Positions 46,763 to 55,530 of a DNA stretch of 64,000 nt are shown one piece after another. The stretch covers positions 434,001 through 498,000 of the forward strand of contig JADJXL010000018.1 in the NCBI GenBank assembly GCA_016715885.1. The letters run 5' to 3'. Position 1 is the first letter of the stretch; each line of letters opens with the position of its first letter. This DNA comes from Polyangiaceae bacterium (lineage in GTDB: Bacteria; Myxococcota_A; Polyangia; Polyangiales; Polyangiaceae). A model generated the notes under the pieces. That model did no database searches. It was not told where the DNA came from and worked only from the letters and a program-made list of their open reading frames with translations. Position numbers and translations under genes: made by a program.

Positions 46763-47410
46763 TTAGAAGTACGGGCGCATGACGAGCGATGCGCAGGGGA
46801 AAACCGTCGTTCCCGCGTTGAAGTATTGCCCTTGAACGCCCGCTTCGACCGCGAGTCCGATGACGTTTGCCACGCGCAATCGATATCCTGCGCGAGCACC
46901 CCCTCCAATGCCATATTGCGTATCGATTCCGAGAATCATTCCTACGCCCGCAGACAACCCGAAATACAATCCATCACGCCCGAGCGGAGCGAATTCGACA
47001 CGCGGCCCAAGGGTTCCGAACATCGCCGTGGACCTGCCTATCCATCCACCGGCAGGGGGCTCTTCGCAACCATTGCACAGGGCTTGGGGCTGCAATCGAC
47101 TGATTGGTGCAAATGGATCCTTGGGGCTATCGCGTCCCATGCTCTGCTCGACGGTATGCAATTCGAGGCCCACGGCCCAGCGCTCGGACACGTTGTATCC
47201 CGCATGCATACCCAGCATTGCTGCGCCAAACCCATCCTTGATGACGAGGGGATGGTTGACCGAGGCATACGCTATGCCACCCGACAAACCCACGAACGCT
47301 CGCTTCGGCACGGTGGATGCTGATGACGCTTCCGCCGCGCTTGCGGAAGACGTGGCAAAAGCGCACGCGAGGAGTACAAGGTTGGCGCTGAGGAGGGCTC
47401 GAAAAAGCAT
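46763..47410 (-). CDS. Outer membrane beta-barrel protein, paralogue B
   Basis: A 215-residue paralogue of the preceding gene product: FVGLSGGIAYASVNHP, HAGYNVSERWAVGLELHTVE, CNGCEEPPAGGW, FGTLGPRVEFAPLGRDGLYF and the ending LVMRPYF correspond position by position to the other copy. The signal ends ASAAEA. The Cys pair in the loop is conserved in both and could bind a metal or form a disulfide. The two genes are 101 bp apart on the same strand and may be co-transcribed. Confidence 0.87.
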   Translation of the reverse strand: MLFRALLSANLVLLACAFATSSASAAEASSASTVPKRAFVGLSGGIAYASVNHPLVIKDGFGAAMLGMHAGYNVSERWAVGLELHTVEQSMGRDSPKDPFAPISRLQPQALCNGCEEPPAGGWIGRSTAMFGTLGPRVEFAPLGRDGLYFGLSAGVGMILGIDTQYGIGGGARAGYRLRVANVIGLAVEAGVQGQYFNAGTTVFPCASLVMRPYF

Positions 47411-47694
47411 GATGTACCTAGCCCGGTAGGAGTCGGTTGCCGTTGGCTATGGTGACGCTTTGAGCAAGCGTTGTGCCATCAATTTGGCGCACCGTGTCGA
47501 CGAAGTTGCCGACGAAGGAGCCCCGCGCAACTTTCTGGCACCTGCACGAAGTGCGCAAGGCGCTTGCACAACTTGTGCAACTCGAGTCGCCGTTTGCGCA
47601 AGTCGTGCAACGAGCTGCATGCAGCGCGAAGGTGCGCGGCTCCATCGAAGTGCTATAGGTTCGGCCCGAAAGACGTTGCATTCCGGAGAACCCC

Positions 47695-49884
47695 ATGATC
47701 CCGACCGACAAGGAAGCGCTCGATACCGATGTTCAGGCCAAGTCATTTCCAATCGAAGAAGTGGCTCGCCATCCATTGCCGGGCATGGCCATTCCGGATC
47801 AGATTCGGTGGAGCCCCGACGACAAATGCGTCACGTTTCTCTGGAGCCCCGAGCGGACGCTCGAGAGGCAACTGTATTCTTTCGACCCTGCCTCGGGCGC
47901 GAAAAAGCCCATGATTTCTCGCGAAGGCGGCGGTACGACCGAAGATAACGTGTCGATTGCCGAAGCATTGCGTCGCGAACGCATGCGCCAACGTGAAATT
48001 GGCATCACTACGTACGCTTGGGCCCAAAAGGGAAAGCGTCTCTTGGTGCCCATCAAAAATGATCTTTTCGTGCAGGATGGCCCGGACGCACCACTTCGCT
48101 TGATCCATTCGAGCAAGGAAGGCGCTCCGCAATGTCCGCGGTTATCTCCGGACGGGTCGCTCGTGGCGTATGTGTCCGATGCGGAGCTCCATGTGGTTTC
48201 CACCGACGGTGGAGCGCCGCGGCAAATCACGTTCGGCGCACGCGGGACCGGGAAAACGCATGGCCTCGCCGAATTCGTAGCGCAGGAAGAAATGGGGCGA
48301 TATGATGGATTTTGGTGGTCGCCTTGCGGGACGCGCATTGCGTTTACCGAAGTCGACGAAACGCACATTCCAGTCTATCGCATCGTTCATCAAGGCAAAG
48401 ATGCCGTCGGGCCGGAAGCGCAAGAGGACCACCATTATCCTTTTGCCGGAAAAGACAATGCCAAAGTGCGTCTGGCGGTCGTTGGCGTTGCGGATGGCAA
48501 AGTGATTTTCCTGGACACCGATTACGGCGAGGAGACGTACCTCGCGCGTGTCGATTGGCTCAAGGATGGCCGCCTCGTGGCGCAAATTCAGGATCGGCGG
48601 CAAACGTGGCTGGAGATCGTCGCGTTTGACATGGAAACCGGCAAGCGGTCGGTCCTTGTGCGAGAAGAAACGGACGTGTGGATCAATTTGCACGATTTGT
48701 TCCGGCCGCTCGAAAATGGGGGCTTCTTGTGGGCATCCGAGCGCACGGGATTTCGGCACCTTTATCGATACGATGGACAGGGAAAGCTCATCGCGCAGCT
48801 CACGAGCGGCGCGTGGATGCTCGACGACATTTGCGGCATCGACGAAAAGCGCAATCGAGTGTTTTTTACGGCGACCGCTGAAAGCCCGCTCGAAAGCCAC
48901 CTGTACGTCGTGTCGCTCGATGGGGGCACGCCAAAGCGCATCACGACCGAGGCGGGAATGCATGCGGCCGTGTGCGATCATGCGTGCGATCGGTTTGTCG
49001 ATGTGCATCACGAGCTCGATCAGCCGCCCACGGTAAAACTCCGCTCATTGGAAACGGGCGAGGTGCTCGGGACGATTTTTGACGAAGTGGATCCGCGTAT
49101 CGAGGCGCTTGGGCTGAAGGCGCCGGAGGTCGTGTCGTTATCGGCGCGTGACGGCGAAAAACTGTTTGGCGCGGTATACAAACCGGCGTCGAAGTTTGGT
49201 CCCGGGCCGTATCCGACGATTGTATACGTGTACGGGGGTCCGCACGTGCAGCTCGTGACGCGAGGTTTCAGCATGACGGTGATGATGCGGGCGCAATACC
49301 TGCGGAGCCTCGGGTTTTTGGTCCTCATTTTGGACAATCGCGGCAGCGCTCGGCGGGGCTTGGCCTTCGAGGGGAAGGTCAAGCATTGCATGGGGTCGAT
49401 CGAGGTGGACGATCAGGTTGATGGAGTGCGGTGGCTCGTTTCGCAGGGGCTTGCGGATCCAGCGCGCGTGGGCGTGTGCGGATGGAGCTATGGGGGGTAC
49501 ATGTCGGCGATGTGTTTGGCGAAGGCGCCGGACACGTTCCGCGTGGCCGTGGCGGGTGCACCCGTGACGCATTGGGACGGGTACGACACGCATTACACGG
49601 AGCGGTACATGGGATTGCCGCACGAAAATGCAAAGGGCTACGAAGAAAGCAGCGTGATGCACCACGTCGCGGGGATTCGGGGCAAGCTGATGTTGGTGCA
49701 TGGTATGATTGATGAAAACGTGCACTTTCGGCATACGGCGCGGCTCATCAATGCGATGATCAAGGCGCGAAAGCCGTACGACTTGTTGGCATTTCCGGAC
49801 GAACGGCACATGCCGCGGCGGCTTTCGGACAAGGTCTACATGGAGGAGCTTGTTTGTAGGTATTTTGTCGAGCGGCTAAAGTGA
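47695..49884 (+). CDS. S9 family prolyl oligopeptidase/dipeptidyl peptidase IV
   Basis: A 729-residue peptidase. The N-terminal beta-propeller region (IRWSPDDKCVTFLWSPE; LSPDGSLVAYVSD) precedes an alpha/beta hydrolase domain with Ser in GVCGWSYGGYMSAM, Asp in HGMIDENVHF and His in PDERHM. It has no signal peptide in this frame, so it may be cytosolic or exported by other means. GGAGA precedes the start. It is a single gene between the beta-barrel pair and the toxin-antitoxin locus. Confidence 0.93.
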   Translation: MIPTDKEALDTDVQAKSFPIEEVARHPLPGMAIPDQIRWSPDDKCVTFLWSPERTLERQLYSFDPASGAKKPMISREGGGTTEDNVSIAEALRRERMRQREIGITTYAWAQKGKRLLVPIKNDLFVQDGPDAPLRLIHSSKEGAPQCPRLSPDGSLVAYVSDAELHVVSTDGGAPRQITFGARGTGKTHGLAEFVAQEEMGRYDGFWWSPCGTRIAFTEVDETHIPVYRIVHQGKDAVGPEAQEDHHYPFAGKDNAKVRLAVVGVADGKVIFLDTDYGEETYLARVDWLKDGRLVAQIQDRRQTWLEIVAFDMETGKRSVLVREETDVWINLHDLFRPLENGGFLWASERTGFRHLYRYDGQGKLIAQLTSGAWMLDDICGIDEKRNRVFFTATAESPLESHLYVVSLDGGTPKRITTEAGMHAAVCDHACDRFVDVHHELDQPPTVKLRSLETGEVLGTIFDEVDPRIEALGLKAPEVVSLSARDGEKLFGAVYKPASKFGPGPYPTIVYVYGGPHVQLVTRGFSMTVMMRAQYLRSLGFLVLILDNRGSARRGLAFEGKVKHCMGSIEVDDQVDGVRWLVSQGLADPARVGVCGWSYGGYMSAMCLAKAPDTFRVAVAGAPVTHWDGYDTHYTERYMGLPHENAKGYEESSVMHHVAGIRGKLMLVHGMIDENVHFRHTARLINAMIKARKPYDLLAFPDERHMPRRLSDKVYMEELVCRYFVERLK

Positions 49885-49904
49885 TACTTTGCAGGAGGGC
49901 GCCG

Positions 49905-50285
49905 CTAGTCCTTCGATGTTCCTCCTGGCGGAACTGGCAAAGGGCGCTCTCGTATCCTACCAGCTTCGGCGACGACAAATAAACCTGCGAAGTCACGTCC
50001 CGATTGAAATACTCGGGTCGCAAGCGCCACGACGCGTGCCGGAATCGGTGGAAACACACGCAGCAAAACGATTCCCGAATTCGCTTCGAGCTGGCTACGA
50101 AATGCCAACTCCCCAAAATCCTTGTCGAGCGTCAACAAGAGGCGCTGTTCGCGAGTGGCACGTGCCAGCACCTGGATGTCCGTCGAGCCCGGAGCATCGA
50201 TACGAATCCATGCGACATCATGTCCGAGTGTTCGCAACGCTTCGACTGCGTCCCCGGGAAAGTTTTCGTTTGCGAGAATGCGCAT
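49905..50285 (-). CDS. DUF5615 PIN-like toxin
   Basis: A 126-residue protein starting MRILANENFPGDAVEALR. The N-terminal Asp/Asn pattern and LTLDKDFGELAF match the DUF5615 PIN-like fold with acidic residues for metal-dependent nuclease action. The C-terminus is basic. It lies two bases after the stop of the DUF433 gene on the same strand, a gene order that is typical of this toxin-antitoxin class. The start was placed at the first Met of the family rather than the longer frame at 50348. Confidence 0.85.
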   Translation of the reverse strand: MRILANENFPGDAVEALRTLGHDVAWIRIDAPGSTDIQVLARATREQRLLLTLDKDFGELAFRSQLEANSGIVLLRVFPPIPARVVALATRVFQSGRDFAGLFVVAEAGRIRERPLPVPPGGTSKD

Positions 50286-50287
50286 GC

Positions 50288-50518
50288 TCAACTCGCGAGC
50301 AGAATGACGCGTTCCGACCGCACGATCTCGGCTGCATACGCGACACACGCGAGGATGTCCTCATGCATGAGCCCGGGATAGTTGCGCAGTATTTCTTCTT
50401 CTGAGCACCCAGCCGCAAGCATGTCGAGAATGAACTCGACCGCAAGACGAGTGCCTTTCACGATGGGTTTGCCCACGAGGATTTCCGGATTGACCTCGAT
50501 ACGCGCTTGCCAGCTCAT
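50288..50518 (-). CDS. DUF433 antitoxin
   Basis: A 76-residue protein, MSWQARIEVNPEILVGKPIV followed by GTRLAVEFILDMLAAG and EEILRNYPGL, an exact match to the DUF433 antitoxin layout with its small DNA-binding helix-turn-helix. It would bind and inhibit the PIN-like toxin encoded two bases downstream and probably represses its own operon. Confidence 0.88.
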   Translation of the reverse strand: MSWQARIEVNPEILVGKPIVKGTRLAVEFILDMLAAGCSEEEILRNYPGLMHEDILACVAYAAEIVRSERVILLAS

Positions 50519-50604
50519 CGCATGACCGTGACATGTTTTCAGAGGAGAGTCACGGCGAACCGAGTTGTGCTGTCGATGTGTTGATACTTCGCGGAGCGCC
50601 CAGG

Positions 50605-51099
50605 CTACTCCAGCAGCCCATCCCCATCATCCACCGGCGCTCGCAGCCGGTGCGTTTCAATCGCCCGCACGCACGCATTGTAACGCAATATCGCCGCGTC
50701 GTTGCCCGGCGGCCGAATCCGCTCCGCTTGCTCGAATAACTCCGCCGCGCGCTGCAGCTTGCTGTACGCAAACGTCCCCTCGCGATGCACGTGCGCGCGC
50801 CCCTCACGCTCGTGCACCACGCCCGTGTAATACAGCCGCTCGTATTCGTCCGGCAAACCCGCCGCCAAATCGAGCGCCGCGCGAACCACGTCCGGCGACG
50901 CCCCTCCAATCACCTGATCGCTCAGCGCAAGCAGCAAAATCTTCTTCGCCTCGACATGCTTCGAATCCACCGCGAGTATGTCGCGACAAATGCTTTCTGC
51001 CTGCGCCGGCTCGTTCAGGAGTCGGTAATGCTCTGCCAATTCAATGGCGTTGCCAATGCTTTCAACAGAGATTTTTTTCAGCGTGAGTTTGTCGGCCAT
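50605..51099 (-). CDS. TPR-like hypothetical protein
   Basis: A 164-residue protein with helical repeats: GNAIELAEHYRLLNEPAQAE, ICRDILAVDSKHVEAKKILL, and LAAGLPDEYERLYYTGVVHE. This resembles two to three TPR units, ending with a short acidic tail. No signal peptide. It lies 18 bp after the sdhB stop in the same direction, so it may be co-transcribed with the sdh genes, but no link to them is known. Confidence 0.72.
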   Translation of the reverse strand: MADKLTLKKISVESIGNAIELAEHYRLLNEPAQAESICRDILAVDSKHVEAKKILLLALSDQVIGGASPDVVRAALDLAAGLPDEYERLYYTGVVHEREGRAHVHREGTFAYSKLQRAAELFEQAERIRPPGNDAAILRYNACVRAIETHRLRAPVDDGDGLLE

Positions 51100-51116
51100 C
51101 GATTACCCCCGAAACC

Positions 51117-51911
51117 TCATTCGTCGTTCGGCTTTTCCCCGGCTTCCTCCGCCCGCGTCTTCGTGCGGACCTTCTTGCCCGTGAGAAGCCGACCAACCCA
51201 CACGATCGGATCGTAATACCGATCCACCACGCGCTCCTTCAGCGGAATGATCCCGTTGTCGGTAATCCCGATGTGCTCGGGACAAACCTCGGTGCAGCAG
51301 CGCGTAATGTTGCAATGCCCCGAACCGAACTCCTTCTTGATCTCCGGAATGCGATCGTCGTCGTCCAGCGGATGCATCTCGAGGCTCGCGAGACGAATCA
51401 TGAAACGCGGTCCGACGAATTCGTTCTTCCGATCGCGATCACGAATGACGTGACACACGTCCTGGCACAAGAAGCATTCGATGCACTTGCGGAATTCTTG
51501 CACGCGATCGACGTCCTCTTGGTACATCCGATGCGTCCCGTCGGCGTTCTTCGGCTTCGGCTTGAACTTCGGAATGCGCTTGTTTTGCTTGTAGTTCCAA
51601 GAAACGTCCGTCACCAAATCCCTGATGATCGGGAACGTCTTCAAAGGCTGAATCGTGATCGTCTCGTCCGGCCCGAATACGTTCATGCGCGTCATGCACG
51701 CAAGGCGCGGCTTGCCGTTGATCTCCATGCTGCACGAACCGCACTTGCCCGCCTTGCAGTTCCATCGGCACGCCAAGTCTTCAGCCTGGCTCGCTTGAAT
51801 GCGGTGGATCATGTCGAGGACCACCATGCCCTCGCTGACCTCTTCCTGGTAATCGACGAACTTGCCGCCGTCCTTGTCGCCACGCCAAATGCGGAAGGTT
51901 CGCTTGCTCAT
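51117..51911 (-). CDS. sdhB: Succinate dehydrogenase iron-sulfur subunit
   Basis: A 264-residue subunit carrying electrons from SdhA to quinone. [2Fe-2S] site CRWNCKAGKCGSC with a fourth Cys at RLAC; [4Fe-4S] site CIECFLCQDVC; and [3Fe-4S] site with CTEVCPEH and ITRCC. The start at 51911 has AGGAGG before it and overlaps the sdhA stop by four bases. The C-terminal extension is Lys-rich. Membrane-bound through SdhC. Confidence 0.96.
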   Translation of the reverse strand: MSKRTFRIWRGDKDGGKFVDYQEEVSEGMVVLDMIHRIQASQAEDLACRWNCKAGKCGSCSMEINGKPRLACMTRMNVFGPDETITIQPLKTFPIIRDLVTDVSWNYKQNKRIPKFKPKPKNADGTHRMYQEDVDRVQEFRKCIECFLCQDVCHVIRDRDRKNEFVGPRFMIRLASLEMHPLDDDDRIPEIKKEFGSGHCNITRCCTEVCPEHIGITDNGIIPLKERVVDRYYDPIVWVGRLLTGKKVRTKTRAEEAGEKPNDE

Positions 51912-53758
51912 TTGCCCTCCTCGGCCCCGACCTTGCCAGCCTCGAGATCCTCGATCGTCGCATGCGCCATCGCGTAAAGGTTCGGTGGAGCCGCAGGCCG
52001 CTCGACCTTCTCGACCTCCATCTCGCCGCTCGCAGACTTGCGAATCACCACGTTGTACTTGAGCCACTCGTCGCGTTCGCCCGGATAATCCAGCCGCGTA
52101 TGCGCACCACGGCTCTCTTGCCGCATCAGCGCCGCACGCGTCACGATCTCCGATGCCAGGAGCAAATTGCCGATGTCGATCGCCGCATGCCAACCCGGGT
52201 TGTACTGACTCGCCCCGTGCGCCTTGACGTTCTTGGCGCGCGCGTTGAGTTTGTCGAGGCCATCGATCGCCTCTTTCAGCTCGGCTTCCGTGCGAACGAT
52301 GCCGACGCATCGACCCATCATGTCTTGCAGTTGGTCCTGAAGAACATACGGATTCTCGCCCGATTCGCGGTTCAAAGGAGCCGTTGCACCTCGAACGATC
52401 TGCTCGATCTGATCCTTCACCGGCGCAGGCCTCGTCGAAAGCTTTCGGACGTACTCCGCTGCGCCGTCGCCTGCGAGCTTGCCGAACACGATGAGATCCG
52501 ACAGCGAATTGCCACCGAGACGGTTCGCCCCGTGAAGCCCTGCGCCCGCTTCACCACACGCAAACAGCCCAGGCACGCGCGTCATCTGCGTATCGGCATC
52601 GACGCGTATGCCGCCCATGAAGTAGTGCAGCGTCGGGCCGACTTCCATCGGCTCCTTCGTGATGTCGACTTCCGCCAGCTCCTTGAACTGGTGATACATC
52701 GACGGAAGCTTCTTCTTGATGAACTCCGGCGGACGGCGCGACGCGATGTCCAAAAACACGCCACCATGAGGCGATCCGCGACCCGCCTTCACCTCCGCCG
52801 TGATCGCTCGCGCCACTTCGTCACGCGTGAGCAGCTCCGGAGGACGACGTGCTTTCTTGTCACCTTCGAGCCATCGGTTTGCTTCTTCGACCGTATCCGC
52901 CGTCTCCGCTGCGAACTTTGGCGGGATGTACTCGAACATGAACCGCTTGCCGTCCTTGTTCTTCAAGATGCCGCCATCGCCTCGAACGCCCTCCGTCACA
53001 AGCGTTCCGCGCACCGACGGAGGCCACACCATGCCCGTCGGATGGAACTGCGTGAACTCCACGTCCATCAGCTCTGCGCCCGCGTGATACGCCATCGTGA
53101 GCCCGTCTCCGGTGTACTCCCACGAGTTGCTCGTGACGCGCCAAGCTTTGCCTGCGCCGCCCGTCGCGAGGATGACGGCGGGCGCGCGGAACAGGACAAA
53201 CCTGCCCGTTTCGCGCCAATAACACACGGCTCCCGCGATGCGCTCGCCGTCTTTGAGCAACCCGAGCGCCGTGCACTCCATGTGGAAGTGGATGCCTTGA
53301 TGAATGCCGTGATCTTGCAGCGATCGGATCAGCTCGAGGCCCGTGCGATCTCCGACGTGCGCGAGACGCGGATACCTGTGACCACCGAAGTTGCGTTGGC
53401 TGATGAGCCCTTCTTTCGTGCGATCGAAGACCGCTCCCCATTCTTCGAGCTCGCGTACGCGATCGGGCGCTTGCTTCGCGTGAAGCTCCGCCATGCGCCA
53501 AACGTTGAGGAATTTCCCGCCACGCATCGTGTCGCGGAAGTGAACCTTCCAGTTGTCGCGCGCATCGACGTTGCCCATCGCCGCAGCCATGCCGCCTTCG
53601 GCCATGACCGTGTGAGCCTTGCCGAGTAGGCTTTTCGAAACGACTCCGGTGTTCATCCCGTTTGCGCTGCAAGCAATCGCCGCGCGCAAACCTGCTCCAC
53701 CTGCGCCGATGACGAGTACGTCGTGCTCGATGGTTTGAAGTTCAGAAACGTCCAGCAT
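51908..53758 (-). CDS. sdhA: Succinate dehydrogenase flavoprotein subunit
   Basis: A 616-residue catalytic subunit. FAD motif VIGAGGAGLRAA, covalent-flavin His in KAHTVMAEGG, substrate site DVEFTQFHPTGM, and the family residues HYFMGGIRVDADTQM. It oxidises succinate to fumarate with SdhB and SdhC at the membrane. It overlaps sdhB by four bases and stands 16 bp after sdhC. A 555-codon antisense frame lies over it but has no support. Confidence 0.97.
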   Translation of the reverse strand: MLDVSELQTIEHDVLVIGAGGAGLRAAIACSANGMNTGVVSKSLLGKAHTVMAEGGMAAAMGNVDARDNWKVHFRDTMRGGKFLNVWRMAELHAKQAPDRVRELEEWGAVFDRTKEGLISQRNFGGHRYPRLAHVGDRTGLELIRSLQDHGIHQGIHFHMECTALGLLKDGERIAGAVCYWRETGRFVLFRAPAVILATGGAGKAWRVTSNSWEYTGDGLTMAYHAGAELMDVEFTQFHPTGMVWPPSVRGTLVTEGVRGDGGILKNKDGKRFMFEYIPPKFAAETADTVEEANRWLEGDKKARRPPELLTRDEVARAITAEVKAGRGSPHGGVFLDIASRRPPEFIKKKLPSMYHQFKELAEVDITKEPMEVGPTLHYFMGGIRVDADTQMTRVPGLFACGEAGAGLHGANRLGGNSLSDLIVFGKLAGDGAAEYVRKLSTRPAPVKDQIEQIVRGATAPLNRESGENPYVLQDQLQDMMGRCVGIVRTEAELKEAIDGLDKLNARAKNVKAHGASQYNPGWHAAIDIGNLLLASEIVTRAALMRQESRGAHTRLDYPGERDEWLKYNVVIRKSASGEMEVEKVERPAAPPNLYAMAHATIEDLEAGKVGAEEGK

Positions 53759-53774
53759 CTTGCCCTCGTGAGCC

Positions 53775-54629
53775 TCAGCCCCAGGTGTTGAGATCTTTGA
53801 TTACGCCCATCGCCACGAGCCGCACGTAAAGGTCCGTGAGCCCGACCCAGACGAGGCTCGCCCAGGCAAACTGCATGTGCCGAGCGTTGAGCCACGAGGC
53901 TTTTTTCCACACGCCGTACTTCACCGTCGCTTCGCCGCACGACATGCAATCGTCACGGCCGCCGACGAGGTGCCGGAGCGAGTGGCAACCGAACGTGTAT
54001 CCCGCGATGAGCAGCGGGTTGATGGTGAGCACGATGGAGCCCACGCCGACGCCGAACTTGCCGTCTTTGAAGTACGACAGCACCGCGTCGTAACTGAGGA
54101 TGACGACGAAGATGAGGGCGAAGTAGAGCGCGTAGCGGTGCAGGTTTTGGAAGATGAGGAACGCGCGTTCGCCGCGGTAGGTGCGGCCTTGCGCGAGCGG
54201 TCCTACGGCGCAACCTGGCGGCGAGCCTGCGAAGGCGCGGTAGTAGGCTTTGCGGTAGTAGTAGCAGGTGAAGCGGAACGCTCCGGGAAACGCGAGGATG
54301 AAGATCGCGGGCGATGCTGGGAGAAACGATGGCAACCACGAAGGCCACGCACCGAAGAGCGCATGCTTCAAGGGCGCTGCCGCCATGACACCGGGCATGC
54401 CCTGGTTCGTGAAAAGCACCGGCGAGTACAGCGGGCTCAGGTAGGGGTCGGCGTAATAGTACGACCCTTGAAGACCTGCCCAGGTCGTATAGACGATGAA
54501 CGCACTGAACCCGAGGAGCGTGACCAGAGGTCCGATCCACCAGTTGTCGGTGCGTAGCGTCTTGGCAAAGCCTTTCTCGTGCCCCCCGATCGGCGCCTGT
54601 TCATTCAAGACGGGAAGTCGTGTGGCCAT
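53775..54629 (-). CDS. sdhC: Succinate dehydrogenase cytochrome b/membrane subunit
   Basis: A 284-residue membrane anchor. At least five hydrophobic segments are visible (LVTLLGFSAFIVYTTW; AIFILAFPGAFRFTCYYY; YALYFALIFVVIL; SIVLTINPLLIAGYTF; FAWASLVWVGLTDLYV), with His residues near the membrane (FGCHSLRHLVGG) that may bind haem or quinone. CRWG-type Cys motifs CAVG and CMSCG add to its unusual Cys content. The start at 54629 has GGAGGA upstream. First gene of sdhCAB. Confidence 0.9.
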   Translation of the reverse strand: MATRLPVLNEQAPIGGHEKGFAKTLRTDNWWIGPLVTLLGFSAFIVYTTWAGLQGSYYYADPYLSPLYSPVLFTNQGMPGVMAAAPLKHALFGAWPSWLPSFLPASPAIFILAFPGAFRFTCYYYRKAYYRAFAGSPPGCAVGPLAQGRTYRGERAFLIFQNLHRYALYFALIFVVILSYDAVLSYFKDGKFGVGVGSIVLTINPLLIAGYTFGCHSLRHLVGGRDDCMSCGEATVKYGVWKKASWLNARHMQFAWASLVWVGLTDLYVRLVAMGVIKDLNTWG

Positions 54630-54860
54630 CCGTGTCCTCCGCAGCGTCCCGAGTGGGATCCGCTCGTCGGCGCGCACCCTACTCGCTTGATTCGAACTTG
54701 AAAAGAATTTCTACGCAGTAGGGTTCGGCCGGCGCTCAGAAAAGAGGTTGGCACCTTTTGCGTGTGAACGAGATCCCGATGAGGAGTGCACGTTGCGGCT
54801 CGGGCGCAAGCACGACGTGTGTGTGGGTCAATACATTGTCCTGGAAGGGGGAGCACGATG

Positions 54861-55400
54861 CTAGGTCGACGGTTTGTCTTGGCTATTTGGAATCCGACTC
54901 ATCGTGCGACGCGCTTTGATCATGTCGGCAATCCGATCTATCGCGCCGTGAAATGCGTGAAGCGCCATCATTGCCGTTGCGATGGTTGCAATCAAGGGGG
55001 CAGGGAAAATTCGGTCGCTCTTGTGAAAGAGGCCCCCGGCGAAAATGAACGAAAGGAAGCAATAGAACGCTCCGAGGCTCGCGAACATGCCCGCAATCAG
55101 CTCCGAGAGGAGACGCATCCATGTTGGGCGCATATGGCACTGGAGAAACCCGAAGAGCACCGGCATGACGAAAATGACGATGAGTGAAATGATGTCGCTC
55201 GGGGTTTTGGTGGCTTGCTCGAGCCCCGTGTACGTCCCCGTTGGGCCGTTGCACGACGACGTCTGGCCCCATGTAAACGGGAGCGTGAAAAGGAAGATGG
55301 TGAAGAAGGCCAGGCGCGCGAAAGGGCTGCGACTTCCTCGTTTTTGGGAAGCATCGGGCGCTGCGTTTTCCTTTGGCGCGGCTTGAAGATCGTTTTCCAT
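54861..55400 (-). CDS. Four-helix membrane protein of unknown function
   Basis: A 179-residue integral membrane protein; the start at 55400 (MENDLQAAPKENA) avoids an unlikely long N-terminal extension. Hydrophobic segments at FFTIFLFTLPFTW, IISLIVIFVMPVLFGFLQ, LLSELIAGMFASLGAFYCFL and LIATIATAMMALHAFHGA. A single Cys pair (SSCNG and QCHM) occurs. No family was recognised. It lies upstream of sdhC in the opposite order (same strand), with about 230 bp of gene-free DNA between. Confidence 0.75.
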   Translation of the reverse strand: MENDLQAAPKENAAPDASQKRGSRSPFARLAFFTIFLFTLPFTWGQTSSCNGPTGTYTGLEQATKTPSDIISLIVIFVMPVLFGFLQCHMRPTWMRLLSELIAGMFASLGAFYCFLSFIFAGGLFHKSDRIFPAPLIATIATAMMALHAFHGAIDRIADMIKARRTMSRIPNSQDKPST

Positions 55401-55530
55401 CGCGAACCATCCTATCAGGCTCTGGATGAAAAAGGGCAATGAAGTGCTGGTGAGAAGCGCGCAGGGAGGGCTGAGCCACGCGGGGCGCCGATCCTCGAAT
55501 GACCGGCGCCCTGCACGCACTATGTTTCCG

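Noticed and set aside
47411..47694. Several TTGTGCAA/TTGCACAA words
   Set aside because: Spacing is irregular and no symmetric operator or hairpin forms; no feature could be supported.
51962..53629. 555-codon plus-strand frame over sdhA
   Set aside because: It is antisense to a clear sdhA with all FAD and active-site motifs and encodes Arg-rich, unrecognisable sequence.
54740..54765. TTGGCACCTTTTGCG as a sigma-54 promoter
   Set aside because: GG and GC are eight rather than ten bases apart and no gene starts in the right direction.
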